DNA of 64,000 bases, from NCBI GenBank assembly GCA_021202635.1, contig JAJQCQ010000084.1:1-64000 (forward strand). Reading direction: 5' to 3'. The position numbers were made by a program, and so were the translations under genes. This stretch comes from Lachnospiraceae bacterium (lineage in GTDB: Bacteria; Bacillota; Clostridia; Lachnospirales; Lachnospiraceae). The notes below the pieces were generated by a model. The model saw only the letters and a program-made list of their open reading frames with translations, was not told the origin of the DNA and made no database searches. Of the stretch, positions 16,221 through 25,012 are shown one piece after another. How positions within the stretch are numbered: the stretch's first letter is position 1; every line of letters begins with the position of its first letter.

Positions 16221-16847
16221 TTATCCCACCAAATCCTTCAGTTCCGTCTGAATCTGCTTTGCAAAATCCAGATTTCTGTTTATCATATTATGCTGGCTCT
16301 CAATCAGATGATGTACTTCCTCCACCGCCTGATCCAGATCCGCATTTACTACCATATAATCATAGCGATCCACATATTTCGATTCTTCGAGGGCCTGTGT
16401 CAGCCGCTGGCGGATCACTTCCTCGCTTTCCGTATCTCTGCCCCGCAGCCGTTCCACGAGGGTCTGTGCATCGGGCGGCATCACAAAAAGCATCAGTACA
16501 TCCGTATCCTTCGCTTTTACCTTGAGCGCCCCCTGCTGCTCAATCTCCAGGATCACATCCCGTCCCTGTGAGAGCTGCTCTTCCACATAATCCTTCGGTG
16601 TGCCATAATAATGATCACAGTAACGCGCATACTCAATCAGGCGCCCCTGTCCGATCATTTCCTCAAATTCTTCTTCTGTTTTAAAAAAATATTCCCGGCC
16701 ATCTGCTTCTCCCTCCCGCGGCTCTCTCGTCGTCGCGGAAACCGACAGCGCGTACTGGCCATAACGCGCCGTCAGTTCTTTCATCAATGTACCTTTTCCT
16801 ACTCCGGAATATCCGGACACAACAACCAGGATTCCCTTCCTGTCCAT
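16221..16847 (-). CDS. gmk: Guanylate kinase
   Basis: The P-loop is GYSGVGKGTL (residues 9-18), followed by SVSATTREPREGEADGREYFF, the GMP-binding segment, and the lid with RLRGRDTESEEVIRQRL. The enzyme converts GMP and ATP to GDP and ADP. Length 208 aa is normal. It starts one base after the remA stop (TGATATG), so the genes are tightly coupled: yicC-remA-gmk-rpoZ, an order common in Firmicutes. Confidence 0.97.
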   Translation of the reverse strand: MDRKGILVVVSGYSGVGKGTLMKELTARYGQYALSVSATTREPREGEADGREYFFKTEEEFEEMIGQGRLIEYARYCDHYYGTPKDYVEEQLSQGRDVILEIEQQGALKVKAKDTDVLMLFVMPPDAQTLVERLRGRDTESEEVIRQRLTQALEESKYVDRYDYMVVNADLDQAVEEVHHLIESQHNMINRNLDFAKQIQTELKDLVG

Positions 16848-16848
16848 A

Positions 16849-17121
16849 TCATTCTCCCTTCGGTGTGCGCCTGGAAAGTACCGCTCCCTCTGTCATTCGC
16901 CGGGCGATCGTATCCGGCTGAACGGCGGAGAGCACAATCTGCTCCGTCTCCAGGACAATCACTGCCTTCGTCCGCCTGCCCTGTGTCGCGTCTACAATAT
17001 GCTGCTGCTCCTTTGCGTTCTGCACCATGCGCTTAATCGGCGCCGCATCCGGATTCACCACAGCAACTATTTTCTCGGTATTTACGAGATTTCCAAAGCC
17101 AATGTTAATGAAATCTGCCAT
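16849..17121 (-). CDS. remA: RemA/DUF370 family DNA-binding regulator
   Basis: The sequence MADFINIGFGNLVNTEKIVA...PIKRMVQNAKEQQHIVDATQGRRTKAVIV is the DUF370/RemA core. In Bacillus RemA is a ring-forming DNA-binding activator of biofilm matrix genes. Start ATG 17121 is set by GAGGAG 4 nt upstream and by the conserved N-terminus; a longer frame exists but is not supported. It lies between yicC and gmk. Confidence 0.93.
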   Translation of the reverse strand: MADFINIGFGNLVNTEKIVAVVNPDAAPIKRMVQNAKEQQHIVDATQGRRTKAVIVLETEQIVLSAVQPDTIARRMTEGAVLSRRTPKGE

Positions 17122-17207
17122 AGCGCTCCTCTGACTTTCCGCTTCCTGTCGCAATCCTGCCTGAAGCACCCGTTTTCCTGTACTCCCTGCATTTTATCGG
17201 TCCTTCT

Positions 17208-18086
17208 TCATTCGATATTCTGTATCTGTTCGCGCACTTTCTCAATGTCAGTCTTCAGATCAATCGCGATGTTCGATGTCGCAAGGTCATTTGCCTTGGA
17301 AAGAATCGTATTCGCCTCCCGGTTCATCTCCTGCGCAATGAAATCCAGCTTCCGCCCGACAGCGCCTCCTTTCAGCAGCTCTCCCTGCATCGTGTGAATA
17401 TGGCTGCGCAGACGCACAGTCTCTTCGTCCGTGCAGATCTTGTCCGCGTAAATCACAACCTCCGAAGCAATGCGCTGCTCTTCGATCTGGGTATCGGCCA
17501 AAAGCTCTTTCACCTTATCCTCCAGCTTCGCGCGGTATTCCGCTACAATCCGCGGATAGCGCTCTTCTATGAGAGTTACATTTTCGTCCATTCTCGCCAA
17601 TTTGTCAAGAATGTCTGCCTTTAAGGATTCCCCTTCCTTTTCCCGGGAGGCCGACAGCTGCTCACACGCCCCCTGCAGAGCCGGGAGAAGGCTCGCCCAC
17701 AGCTCCTCCTCATCCACGTCCTGCTCTTCCATGGAAAACACTTCCGGACAGCGGCCCAGGCCGGTCGCCGTAATATCATCCTTCACAGAAAAATGCTCCG
17801 ACATCTGACGGAAATACTTCAGATACTCCGCTGCCAGTTCTTCATTAAAATGCAGAGACACCGCCTGCTCCGCATAGTCCTCATAGGTCACATACAGGTC
17901 AATCTTGCCGCGCTGCACATAGGCTTTCAGTTCATTGCGGATCGCGGACTCAAAAGGACTGAATTTCTTCGGCATTTTAATATTGACGTCAAAATAGCGG
18001 TGGTTCACCGCTTTGATTTCCACTGTAAACTTCTTATTGCTATGGAGATGTTCACATCTGCCAAAGCCTGTCATACTCTTAATCAT
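17208..18086 (-). CDS. YicC family endoribonuclease-like protein
   Basis: It begins MIKSMTGFGR and continues VEIKAVNHRYFDVNIKMPKK, the YicC hallmark, and ends with the DUF1732 block (RKLDFIAQEMNREANTILSK and LKTDIEKVREQIQNIE). YicC proteins are reported to act as endoribonucleases linked to sRNA turnover. Start ATG 18086 has GGAAGG upstream; an upstream in-frame ATG is not supported. First gene of the yicC-remA-gmk-rpoZ run. Confidence 0.92.
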   Translation of the reverse strand: MIKSMTGFGRCEHLHSNKKFTVEIKAVNHRYFDVNIKMPKKFSPFESAIRNELKAYVQRGKIDLYVTYEDYAEQAVSLHFNEELAAEYLKYFRQMSEHFSVKDDITATGLGRCPEVFSMEEQDVDEEELWASLLPALQGACEQLSASREKEGESLKADILDKLARMDENVTLIEERYPRIVAEYRAKLEDKVKELLADTQIEEQRIASEVVIYADKICTDEETVRLRSHIHTMQGELLKGGAVGRKLDFIAQEMNREANTILSKANDLATSNIAIDLKTDIEKVREQIQNIE

Positions 18087-18243
18087 TGCTTTTCCTTCCC
18101 GGCAACCATGAACCGCCAATTGCTCTTCTGGCTATTATACGTTATCGAATTCTGGCAGTCAACGGATTTCTTCGAATTAATACGCGCCTTCCCCTGTCTT
18201 CGCAGGGAATGCATGGCACTGTCCGGAAGCATTCCTGGCTCTA

Positions 18244-21200
18244 TTATTTTCCATCCAGCAGTTCCAGCAGGTCCTCCCTGGTCATGCCGCTAAGCTGTCC
18301 GGTTTCTCCGCTGATGACCTGATCGGCAAGCTCACGCTTGTCCTCCTGCAGCTTCAGAATTTTTTCTTCAATCGAATTCTTTGCAATCAGCTTGTACACC
18401 GTCACTTTTTTCGTCTGTCCAATGCGGTGCGCACGATCCGTTGCCTGGTTCTGCGCGGCAACGTTCCACCATGGATCGTAATGGATCACCACATCCGCGC
18501 CGGTCAGATTCAGACCAACGCCGCCCGCTTTCAGGGAAATCAGGAAGACCGGCGTATCGCCGGCATTGAACTGCTTCACCAGCTCCAGACGCTTCTGTTT
18601 TGATGTGGCACCCGTAATTGTATAATACGGAATCTGATCCGCATCCAGACGGTTCTGTAAAATCTCCAGCATAGAAGTAAACTGAGAAAACAGCAGCATT
18701 CGGTGTCCGCCGTCAATCGCGCTGTGAATCAGCTCCAGACAGGCGTCTGCCTTGGAGGATTCGCCGCGGTAGCCTTCCAGACACAGGCTGGGATCACAGC
18801 AAATCTGGCGCAGGCGCATGAGCTCCGTCAGAATCACCAGCTTGTTCTTATTGAACTCAGCCGCGTCCTGTCCGGCGATTGTATCTCGCATATGGATCAC
18901 CTGGCCGTCATAAAGCTGCTGCTGCTCTTTCGCAAGGCGCACATAACGAACCTCCTCGAGCTTATCCGGCAGGTCCTTCAGCACTTCCTCCTTCAGCCTG
19001 CGCAGGATAAAAGGCCCCGTCATTTTCTGCAAACGCTTCATGGCCTGCTCATCCTGATACTTCACTGCCGGAGTCTCGATTTCCCGCTTAAATACATCAT
19101 AGGAATATAAAAATCCCGGCATCAGATAGTCAAAAATACTCCAGAGCTCACTTAGCCGATTCTCAATCGGTGTACCCGTCAGTGCATAACGATAACGGCT
19201 TTTGACCACCTTCACCGCTTTCGCCGCGGCTGTCGTATGGTTTTTAATATACTGTGCCTCATCAATGATCTCATATGTAAACGAGATCCCTTCATAGTGA
19301 TGGATGTCCCGCTTCAGCAAATCATAAGAGGTCACCAGCACATCATAGGCCCGATACGCGCCAATCTTCGTCTGACGCTCCTCCTGTCCTCCTGTGATCA
19401 GTTCCACCCGCAGAGACGGGGCAAAGCGGGCAAACTCCTCTCCCCAGTTGAAAACAAGCGAGGCAGGCGCAACAATCAGAGAAACCGGTACACCCTCCGG
19501 CTTCTTCTTACCGGCTGTCTCTTTCTCATACCGCTCTTTTGCGGAAAGCAGCAGCGCGATCGCCTGCAGCGTCTTCCCCAGGCCCATATCATCAGCCAGA
19601 ATGCCGCCAAACTGCCACGTTTCCAGCGTCCGCAGCCATTTATATCCATCCTTCTGGTACTGACGCATGATCTTCGACAGACTCTGAGGGACATCAAAAT
19701 CCGCATCGTTCACCGTCTTGAATTCCTTGACCATCTCGCGGAAACGGCTGTCACGTTCACTGTAAACACGGTCATTGTCTTCAAGCATCTTATTCAGATA
19801 CAGGGTACGGTAAAGCGGCAGATGCATCTTTCCCTGCACAAACTCCTTCGGCTTCAGATGCATGGAATCCATCATCTCCGCAAGCAGCTCCAGCGACTGA
19901 TCGTTCAGATTTACATAAGAACCATCCTTCAGGCGGTAATAGCTTTTCTTTTCCCGATAGCTGTTCAGAATATCAAGCAGCTCGTCCTGCGGTACATCCT
20001 CTGTCGTAATGTCCAGATCCAGAAGACCGCTCGATACCGAGACGCCGACCGATACCTTGACCTGGCGAATCGTCCTGCGGGCACGAAAACGGTTTGTACA
20101 CTGCACTTCCCCAAGCGCCAGCAGCTCATCAATCCCCTCTGACATCACCCGGTAAATCCGGTCTTCATCCCCGCCGCAGTTCAGTTCTTTCCGTGTCATG
20201 TCAATCTGCGGCAGCCAGGTCATCACCTGATACAGGGTCTCCTGTTCCGCTGCACTGTCGCGGTACACCTGCGTATGATTTTCCGAATCCGCTTCCACCG
20301 AATCCAGCAGGGAACATTCCTTCCCCTCATATCGTGCAAATGGAGCGCAGGTCACATCGCCCTCACGCGCGTCCAGGTAAAACACAAAGCTGACCTGCGG
20401 CGGCAGGAAGGAGTGAATCCGATCCGCATCCTTCTCCACGATCTCCACGACATCCCGCAGGGTAGGCAGCACCTGATAATAAAATTCGGACATGCTGTTG
20501 CGTCCGATCCGAAACGAAAAGGTTTCATGGCCGCCTGCGAGTCGGATCAGATCTTCAATCTTTTCCTGAAAACCCGGTTCTGAGCGGCGAAGGGTATCCT
20601 GATCCACATAATATGCACTGCTCATACCGAAAAACAGTTCCGGAAAACTCCCTTTCACCTGAATTCCATGAAACTCCTTCTGGCTCGATTTTTCAGAAAA
20701 AATCTGGTCGATCCAGCTTTGCTGCTCCTTTTTTTTCGGCAGCTCGGCTTCCTCAATCTCCATGGTCACACGGGGATTTCCTTCTCCCCGGCGAAGCATC
20801 TGCTTTTTGGTTTTTTCCGCGTCTCGATCCTCATATTCCACCGTGCCGTCGCCGAGTTCATTGTATAATTCATCCAGCCGCCAGCCAAACAGATTCAGAG
20901 AACCGCCCACACTGGCCGAGATATGATAAAAATAGCGGTTGCGTGTCGCATGCTCCAGGCGCTGTCCAAACTCCTCCTCTTCCTGCACAATCCGTTCAAT
21001 AAACCGCAACCATTTCAGGCTCTCGCCCGTAAAATTGCTCCGCCGGTGATTGATCTCCGTATTCGAACCATAGGTCGCGGAGGATGCATTGCGCACATGC
21101 TCACAGAATTCATCCAGCTGCTTGATTACAAACAGCTTTCCCATCCCTATTTTAAAAGAAACCGTCAGCTGAGAATTCTTCTTCACCAGACGGGGCTTCA

Positions 21201-21810
21201 GCGTCAGACTCTGTTCCTTTGCTGTTTTATCCGCAACCAGCTGGTTGGTCCGCTTCAGCCGGTAGGTGTTCATGAGGATACAGGCTTCCCGGTCCGTCGC
21301 GTCTCCCACATTATGTGTTTTCAGATACTCGCGCAGGCCAAAAAGAACCGCCGCCACATACTCACACTTTGAAATTCCCCCATAATACCAGCCATAATCC
21401 CCGAACTTTTTCCTGCACTTCGGGCAGCCGCACTGGGCTTTGCTTACAGAAGCGCGCGTAAACATCACGGTCGTCTGAAACTGCGTACGGCCAATCTTTG
21501 CGTTCCATATCACCTCGCCAACCATCTCGCTGCTCTGTCCATGGCGCTCATAGCCTGTGGTAACCTCCATATCATCGACCAGTCCCTGCCTGTACAGCTT
21601 CTCGCCCATCCTGCGCGCATCCGCCGGCAAATTCAGTGATCGAATCATCTCAGCGCCGTCAAAATAGCTGTAATGCTCCAGCTCTGAAAAGCTTCCGCTT
21701 CCCGACACACCATCCAGACTCTCCCGTGAGGCATCCCCCAGAAAGGTATACTCCTCCCCCTGGGCAGAATCCTCTTTCCGGCTATTTGTTTGAAAATCTT
21801 CCACAGCCAT
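18244..21810 (-). CDS. SNF2-family helicase with SWIM zinc finger
   Basis: An N-terminal SWIM-type zinc site (CGCPKCRKKFGDYGWYYGG...CEYVAAVLF), a SNF2-associated middle domain, and a C-terminal Swi2/Snf2 motor: Walker A ADDMGLGKT, DEAQ box IIDEAQYIKN, LTGTPIENRLSELWSIFDYL, and motifs V-VI with NQATDRAHRIGQTKKV. Such proteins move along double-stranded DNA or displace bound proteins; bacterial roles are poorly known. All motor motifs are intact and the length (1188 aa) is full. The start at ATG 21810 is preferred because the promoter (-35 TTGCGT 21880-21875, -10 TATACT 21857-21852) leaves too little leader for the GTG at 21843. Confidence 0.93.
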   Translation of the reverse strand: MAVEDFQTNSRKEDSAQGEEYTFLGDASRESLDGVSGSGSFSELEHYSYFDGAEMIRSLNLPADARRMGEKLYRQGLVDDMEVTTGYERHGQSSEMVGEVIWNAKIGRTQFQTTVMFTRASVSKAQCGCPKCRKKFGDYGWYYGGISKCEYVAAVLFGLREYLKTHNVGDATDREACILMNTYRLKRTNQLVADKTAKEQSLTLKPRLVKKNSQLTVSFKIGMGKLFVIKQLDEFCEHVRNASSATYGSNTEINHRRSNFTGESLKWLRFIERIVQEEEEFGQRLEHATRNRYFYHISASVGGSLNLFGWRLDELYNELGDGTVEYEDRDAEKTKKQMLRRGEGNPRVTMEIEEAELPKKKEQQSWIDQIFSEKSSQKEFHGIQVKGSFPELFFGMSSAYYVDQDTLRRSEPGFQEKIEDLIRLAGGHETFSFRIGRNSMSEFYYQVLPTLRDVVEIVEKDADRIHSFLPPQVSFVFYLDAREGDVTCAPFARYEGKECSLLDSVEADSENHTQVYRDSAAEQETLYQVMTWLPQIDMTRKELNCGGDEDRIYRVMSEGIDELLALGEVQCTNRFRARRTIRQVKVSVGVSVSSGLLDLDITTEDVPQDELLDILNSYREKKSYYRLKDGSYVNLNDQSLELLAEMMDSMHLKPKEFVQGKMHLPLYRTLYLNKMLEDNDRVYSERDSRFREMVKEFKTVNDADFDVPQSLSKIMRQYQKDGYKWLRTLETWQFGGILADDMGLGKTLQAIALLLSAKERYEKETAGKKKPEGVPVSLIVAPASLVFNWGEEFARFAPSLRVELITGGQEERQTKIGAYRAYDVLVTSYDLLKRDIHHYEGISFTYEIIDEAQYIKNHTTAAAKAVKVVKSRYRYALTGTPIENRLSELWSIFDYLMPGFLYSYDVFKREIETPAVKYQDEQAMKRLQKMTGPFILRRLKEEVLKDLPDKLEEVRYVRLAKEQQQLYDGQVIHMRDTIAGQDAAEFNKNKLVILTELMRLRQICCDPSLCLEGYRGESSKADACLELIHSAIDGGHRMLLFSQFTSMLEILQNRLDADQIPYYTITGATSKQKRLELVKQFNAGDTPVFLISLKAGGVGLNLTGADVVIHYDPWWNVAAQNQATDRAHRIGQTKKVTVYKLIAKNSIEEKILKLQEDKRELADQVISGETGQLSGMTREDLLELLDGK

Positions 21811-21851
21811 TCTCCTCTTAAAAGCTTCATTCTTTTCTTTCACTATACAGC

Positions 21852-21880
21852 AGTATACCCTGTTTTCCCGGAAAACGCAA
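21852..21880 (-). promoter_or_regulatory. Promoter of the SNF2/SWIM helicase gene
   Basis: TTGCGT (21880-21875), 17-bp spacer and TATACT (21857-21852) on the minus strand, divergent from the rqcH promoter about 20 bp away. Confidence 0.6.
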
Positions 21881-21898
21881 TTCCTATTTCTGTTCCGG

Positions 21899-21927
21899 TT
21901 GTTTTTTGGGGATAAATCTGCTATGAT
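21899..21927 (+). promoter_or_regulatory. Promoter of rqcH
   Basis: TTGTTT (21899-21904), 17-bp spacer and TATGAT (21922-21927), 32 bp ahead of the rqcH ATG, which follows GAGGAGG. Confidence 0.65.
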
Positions 21928-21959
21928 GAACGCCGAACAAACATGAGGAGGAATAGCAA

Positions 21960-23813
21960 ATGGCCCTTGACGGGATTGTTATAGCAAATATTACAGCAGA
22001 GCTATCCGCGAAGCTGACCGGAGCCCGCGTCAGCAAAATCGCGCAGCCCGAGAACGATGAGCTGCTGCTCACCTTAAAAAACACCTCCGGGCAATACCGG
22101 CTGCTGCTCTCTGCGAGCGCCAGCCTGCCGCTGATCTATCTGACCAACACAAATAAGCCCTCACCCATGACCGCTCCTAATTTCTGCATGCTGCTGCGCA
22201 AACACATTGCGAATGGCAGAATTCTGCGGATCTGGCAGCCTGGCCTGGAACGCATTATCCATTTTGAGATTGAACACTACGATGAAATGGGCGATCTGTG
22301 CCGCAAGGACCTGATCATTGAGCTGATGGGCAAACACAGCAACCTGATTTTCTGCGATGACACCGGCATAATCATTGACAGCATCAAGCATGTCGGCTCC
22401 ATGACCAGCTCGGTTCGCGAGGTTTTGCCCGGACGTCCGTATTTTATCGCGGTAACCCAGTCCAAATGCAACCCGCTTGCGACCTCGCAGGAAGAATTCT
22501 GTCTGACCGTGTTTTCAAAACCAATGCCCCTCGCAAAGGCAATCTACACCTCCTATACCGGCATCAGTCCTCTGATCGCAGAGGAGCTCTGTTTCCGCGC
22601 CAGCGCAGAATCCACACAGAGTGCCAACTCTTTCGATGCGATTGCTCAGCTCCATCTCTATCATATGTTTGAGCTTATGATGGAAGATGTAAAAGAAAAA
22701 AACTTTTCGCCTTCCATTATTTATGAATATGCAGGCCAGATGCGCGGCACTTCTCCGTCCGATGACACCGACAGTCGCCAGAACCCGGCGAAGAACGGGG
22801 TTTCCGCCGCTGCAGGAGCCACGCCGGTGGAATTTTCTTCCCTCCCGCTTACCATGTACGGGAATCACAGCGGCATCCAGGCACAGATATCCTATGAGAT
22901 CCGCCCCTTTGCTTCCCCTTCCGAAATGCTGGAGCAATATTACGCCATGAAAAACACGGTCACCCGGATCCGCCAGAAGTCATCCGATCTGCGCCGCATC
23001 GCCACGACCGCACTGGAACGCTGCCGCAAAAAATACGAGCTTCAGCGAAAACAGCTGGCAGATACGGAAAAACGCGAAAAATACCGCATCTATGGCGAAT
23101 TGATCCACACCTATGGCTACGGCGTGGAGCCGGGAGCAAAAAGCTTTGACGCACTGAATTATTATACAAATGAAATGATAACGATCCCGCTTGACGCGAC
23201 GCTGACCGCGCAGGAAAACGCGCAAAAGTATTTCGACAAATATGGCAAGCTCAAGCGAACCTATGAGGCTCTGAGTGAGCTCACGAAAGAGACAAAAGCG
23301 GAGATTGACCATCTCGAATCGGTCTGTACCTTCATGGACATGGCGCTCTCTGAGGAGGATCTCGTGCAGGTAAAGGAGGAGCTGACGGACGCAGGCTACA
23401 TCCGCCGGCATCATACCGGTAAAAAGGTAAAGATCACCTCGCGTCCGTATCATTACATCTCCTCGGACGGGTATGATCTATATGTTGGTAAAAACAATTA
23501 TCAGAACGACGAGCTGACCTTCCGTCTCGCTTCCGGCAGCGACTGGTGGTTTCACGCCAAAGGGGCGCCCGGCTCTCACGTCATTCTGAAGGCCAATGGG
23601 CAGATGCCCCCGGATCGCGCCTTTGAGGACGCCGCGCGGCTTGCAGCCTGGTACTCCCAGAATCGCGGCGCCCAGAAGGTCGAAATCGACTACGTAGAAA
23701 AAAAACACGTCAAAAAGCCAAATGGGGCGAAACCCGGCTTTGTGGTCTACTATACCAACTACTCCATGGTGATTGACTGTGACATCTCATCCCTTCATCT
23801 GGCATCGGGCTGA
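21960..23813 (+). CDS. rqcH: Rqc2/NEMF homologue RqcH (NFACT protein)
   Basis: The NFACT-N domain (MALDGIVIANITAELSAKL...ARVSKIAQPENDELLL), a long coiled coil (SSDLRRIATTALERCRKKYE onward) and the C-terminal NFACT-R block (DGYDLYVGKNNYQNDELTF, SDWWFHAKGAPGSHVIL) give the full RqcH layout. RqcH binds obstructed 50S subunits with peptidyl-tRNA and adds C-terminal alanine tails for degradation. It used to be annotated as fibronectin-binding protein. Length 617 aa is slightly long because of an insert at residues about 255-290 (TSPSDDTDSRQNPAKNGVS). It overlaps a convergent small ORF by 19 bp. Confidence 0.95.
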   Translation: MALDGIVIANITAELSAKLTGARVSKIAQPENDELLLTLKNTSGQYRLLLSASASLPLIYLTNTNKPSPMTAPNFCMLLRKHIANGRILRIWQPGLERIIHFEIEHYDEMGDLCRKDLIIELMGKHSNLIFCDDTGIIIDSIKHVGSMTSSVREVLPGRPYFIAVTQSKCNPLATSQEEFCLTVFSKPMPLAKAIYTSYTGISPLIAEELCFRASAESTQSANSFDAIAQLHLYHMFELMMEDVKEKNFSPSIIYEYAGQMRGTSPSDDTDSRQNPAKNGVSAAAGATPVEFSSLPLTMYGNHSGIQAQISYEIRPFASPSEMLEQYYAMKNTVTRIRQKSSDLRRIATTALERCRKKYELQRKQLADTEKREKYRIYGELIHTYGYGVEPGAKSFDALNYYTNEMITIPLDATLTAQENAQKYFDKYGKLKRTYEALSELTKETKAEIDHLESVCTFMDMALSEEDLVQVKEELTDAGYIRRHHTGKKVKITSRPYHYISSDGYDLYVGKNNYQNDELTFRLASGSDWWFHAKGAPGSHVILKANGQMPPDRAFEDAARLAAWYSQNRGAQKVEIDYVEKKHVKKPNGAKPGFVVYYTNYSMVIDCDISSLHLASG

Positions 23814-23974
23814 TGCCGGCGGCCTGCTGTCGGGAAGCTTTGCCTTCCCGGCACTTTTTCTGCCTCCGGAATATTTTCATCTTTCTGACCCTGTTTTCTG
23901 TCCTCCCATTTCTTCAGACATTCCTCGTCAATCTCATAAAAAGCATTGCCTTCTTTCACTATACGCGTGGACAT
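23795..23974 (-). CDS. Small conserved-looking protein (59 aa)
   Basis: Reading the minus strand gives MSTRIVKEGNAFYEIDEECL, continuing with a charged KKWEDRKQGQKDENIPE and ending GRRHQPDAR. The ATG at 23974 has a strong GGAGAGGAGG 7 nt upstream. The opening 'RIVKEGNAFYEIDEEC' looks like a small uncharacterised Lachnospiraceae protein I recall, but this needs a search. Its 3' end overlaps the end of rqcH by 19 bp (convergent), and the rqcH terminator hairpin falls inside its coding sequence. Confidence 0.6.
   Translation of the reverse strand: MSTRIVKEGNAFYEIDEECLKKWEDRKQGQKDENIPEAEKVPGRQSFPTAGRRHQPDAR
23831..23858 (+). terminator. Terminator of rqcH
   Basis: CGGGAAG (23831-23837) and CTTCCCG (23844-23850) form a stem with a 6-nt loop, then a T-run at 23854-23858. 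It lies 18 bp past the rqcH stop. Confidence 0.7.
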
Positions 23975-24240
23975 CCAAATGCCTCCTCTCCCTGTTCCTT
24001 TTCCTGCAGACTCTTACATGTTATGAGGCATCCCTGCCCTTTTCAATATATGCCGCGGCAGCTCAAACCGTTTCATGGAATGCATTTCCCACGTTTTCAG
24101 AGAATCCTTAAAAAAATATTTCCGGCTGCGTTTTTTTCTCCGGATATCCAGGTCTATTTTTCTTCTTTTTCTCATAATAGTGATAGCAGGTGCCAACAGG
24201 AGCCGGGATCACGCACAGGAGCAGGAAGGAGGCGGAGCCC

Positions 24241-24672
24241 TTGCAGACAAAACTGGATCAGATTGCCAATCAGCATCACATGCAGCTGCTGAAAGCACTT
24301 CTTCCCCATCTCCCGATGAACCGTCAGAGAAGCTTTTCCATCCTGATCAAGGCCATCGAAATACGAAACGTTGTCGATTATTATAATCACGCTGCCGATG
24401 TTATCCGTCGCAGCACCGATACAGATAGCGAGTCCAACATGCAGGCGGACGAAGGCTTTCAGGAATGCGCCATACAGGAAAAACTGACGGAAAATACTCC
24501 GGGAGGCGGAGCCGAAGAATCCGCAGGAGGGGAAAATCCGTCAGCTCTCCTTGACATCCTTGCAGATATCCGCCAGTACTGTGACGAGGAGGATCGGGAA
24601 ATGATCGATCAGGTACTGCAAATGATAAGCATGATTGAACTGTACAAGGTCTGTGCGGAATCCGCTTCCTAA
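24241..24672 (+). CDS. Hypothetical protein, helical, acidic C-terminus
   Basis: No family recognised. The start is set at TTG 24241 because GGAGG lies 8 nt upstream and coding character begins there (LQTKLDQIANQHHMQLLKAL). The 143-aa product has an N-terminal helical region resembling an 'LLKALLPHLPMNRQRSFSIL' core, a low-complexity Gly/Glu linker (NTPGGGAEESAGGENPS) and a helical end (IDQVLQMISMIELYK). It is followed 35 bp later by another small helical gene, so they are probably an operon. An ATG start at 24190 is possible but lacks a ribosome binding site. Confidence 0.6.
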   Translation: MQTKLDQIANQHHMQLLKALLPHLPMNRQRSFSILIKAIEIRNVVDYYNHAADVIRRSTDTDSESNMQADEGFQECAIQEKLTENTPGGGAEESAGGENPSALLDILADIRQYCDEEDREMIDQVLQMISMIELYKVCAESAS

Positions 24673-24707
24673 TCATCTTATTTCATTCTCAACAGAAAGG
24701 AAATGCT

Positions 24708-24983
24708 ATGAGTGATAACAGTTGGATGAAAAATCCTGCCCTCGGAGGCATTGACCCGGCCAAATTGGAAATGCTTTCTTCTCTCGCGGAACAGGCGCAG
24801 GGAAAAAAACAAAATGAGCTGCTGCCTTTTCTGATGGCCGCAGCCCAGTCCGATTCCGGCGGGATGAGCTTTGATTCTGCGGAGACAGAGGCCATTATCA
24901 ATGTCCTCAAGGTCGGCAAAACGCCACAGGAAATTCAGAAAATTGATCGGATTCTCTCAATTATGAAAACGATGAGAAAATGA
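24708..24983 (+). CDS. Hypothetical small helical protein (91 aa)
   Basis: The product (MSDNSWMKNPALGGIDPAKL, then LSSLAEQAQGKKQNELLPFL, ending KIDRILSIMKTMRK) is helical with no membrane segment. The GIDPAKLEML...LPFLMAA pattern echoes the LLKALLPHLP region of the upstream partner, hinting that the two are related or form a complex (inference). AGAAAGGAAA precedes the ATG. It is convergent with comEC, 29 bp apart. Confidence 0.65.
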   Translation: MSDNSWMKNPALGGIDPAKLEMLSSLAEQAQGKKQNELLPFLMAAAQSDSGGMSFDSAETEAIINVLKVGKTPQEIQKIDRILSIMKTMRK

Positions 24984-25012
24984 TTCGTACCTTCCCAATT
25001 TCTGCCAGGCGC

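Noticed and set aside
24014-24196. A 60-aa basic minus-strand frame upstream of the small 59-aa gene
   Set aside because: No ribosome binding site and low-complexity Arg/Lys content; looks noncoding.
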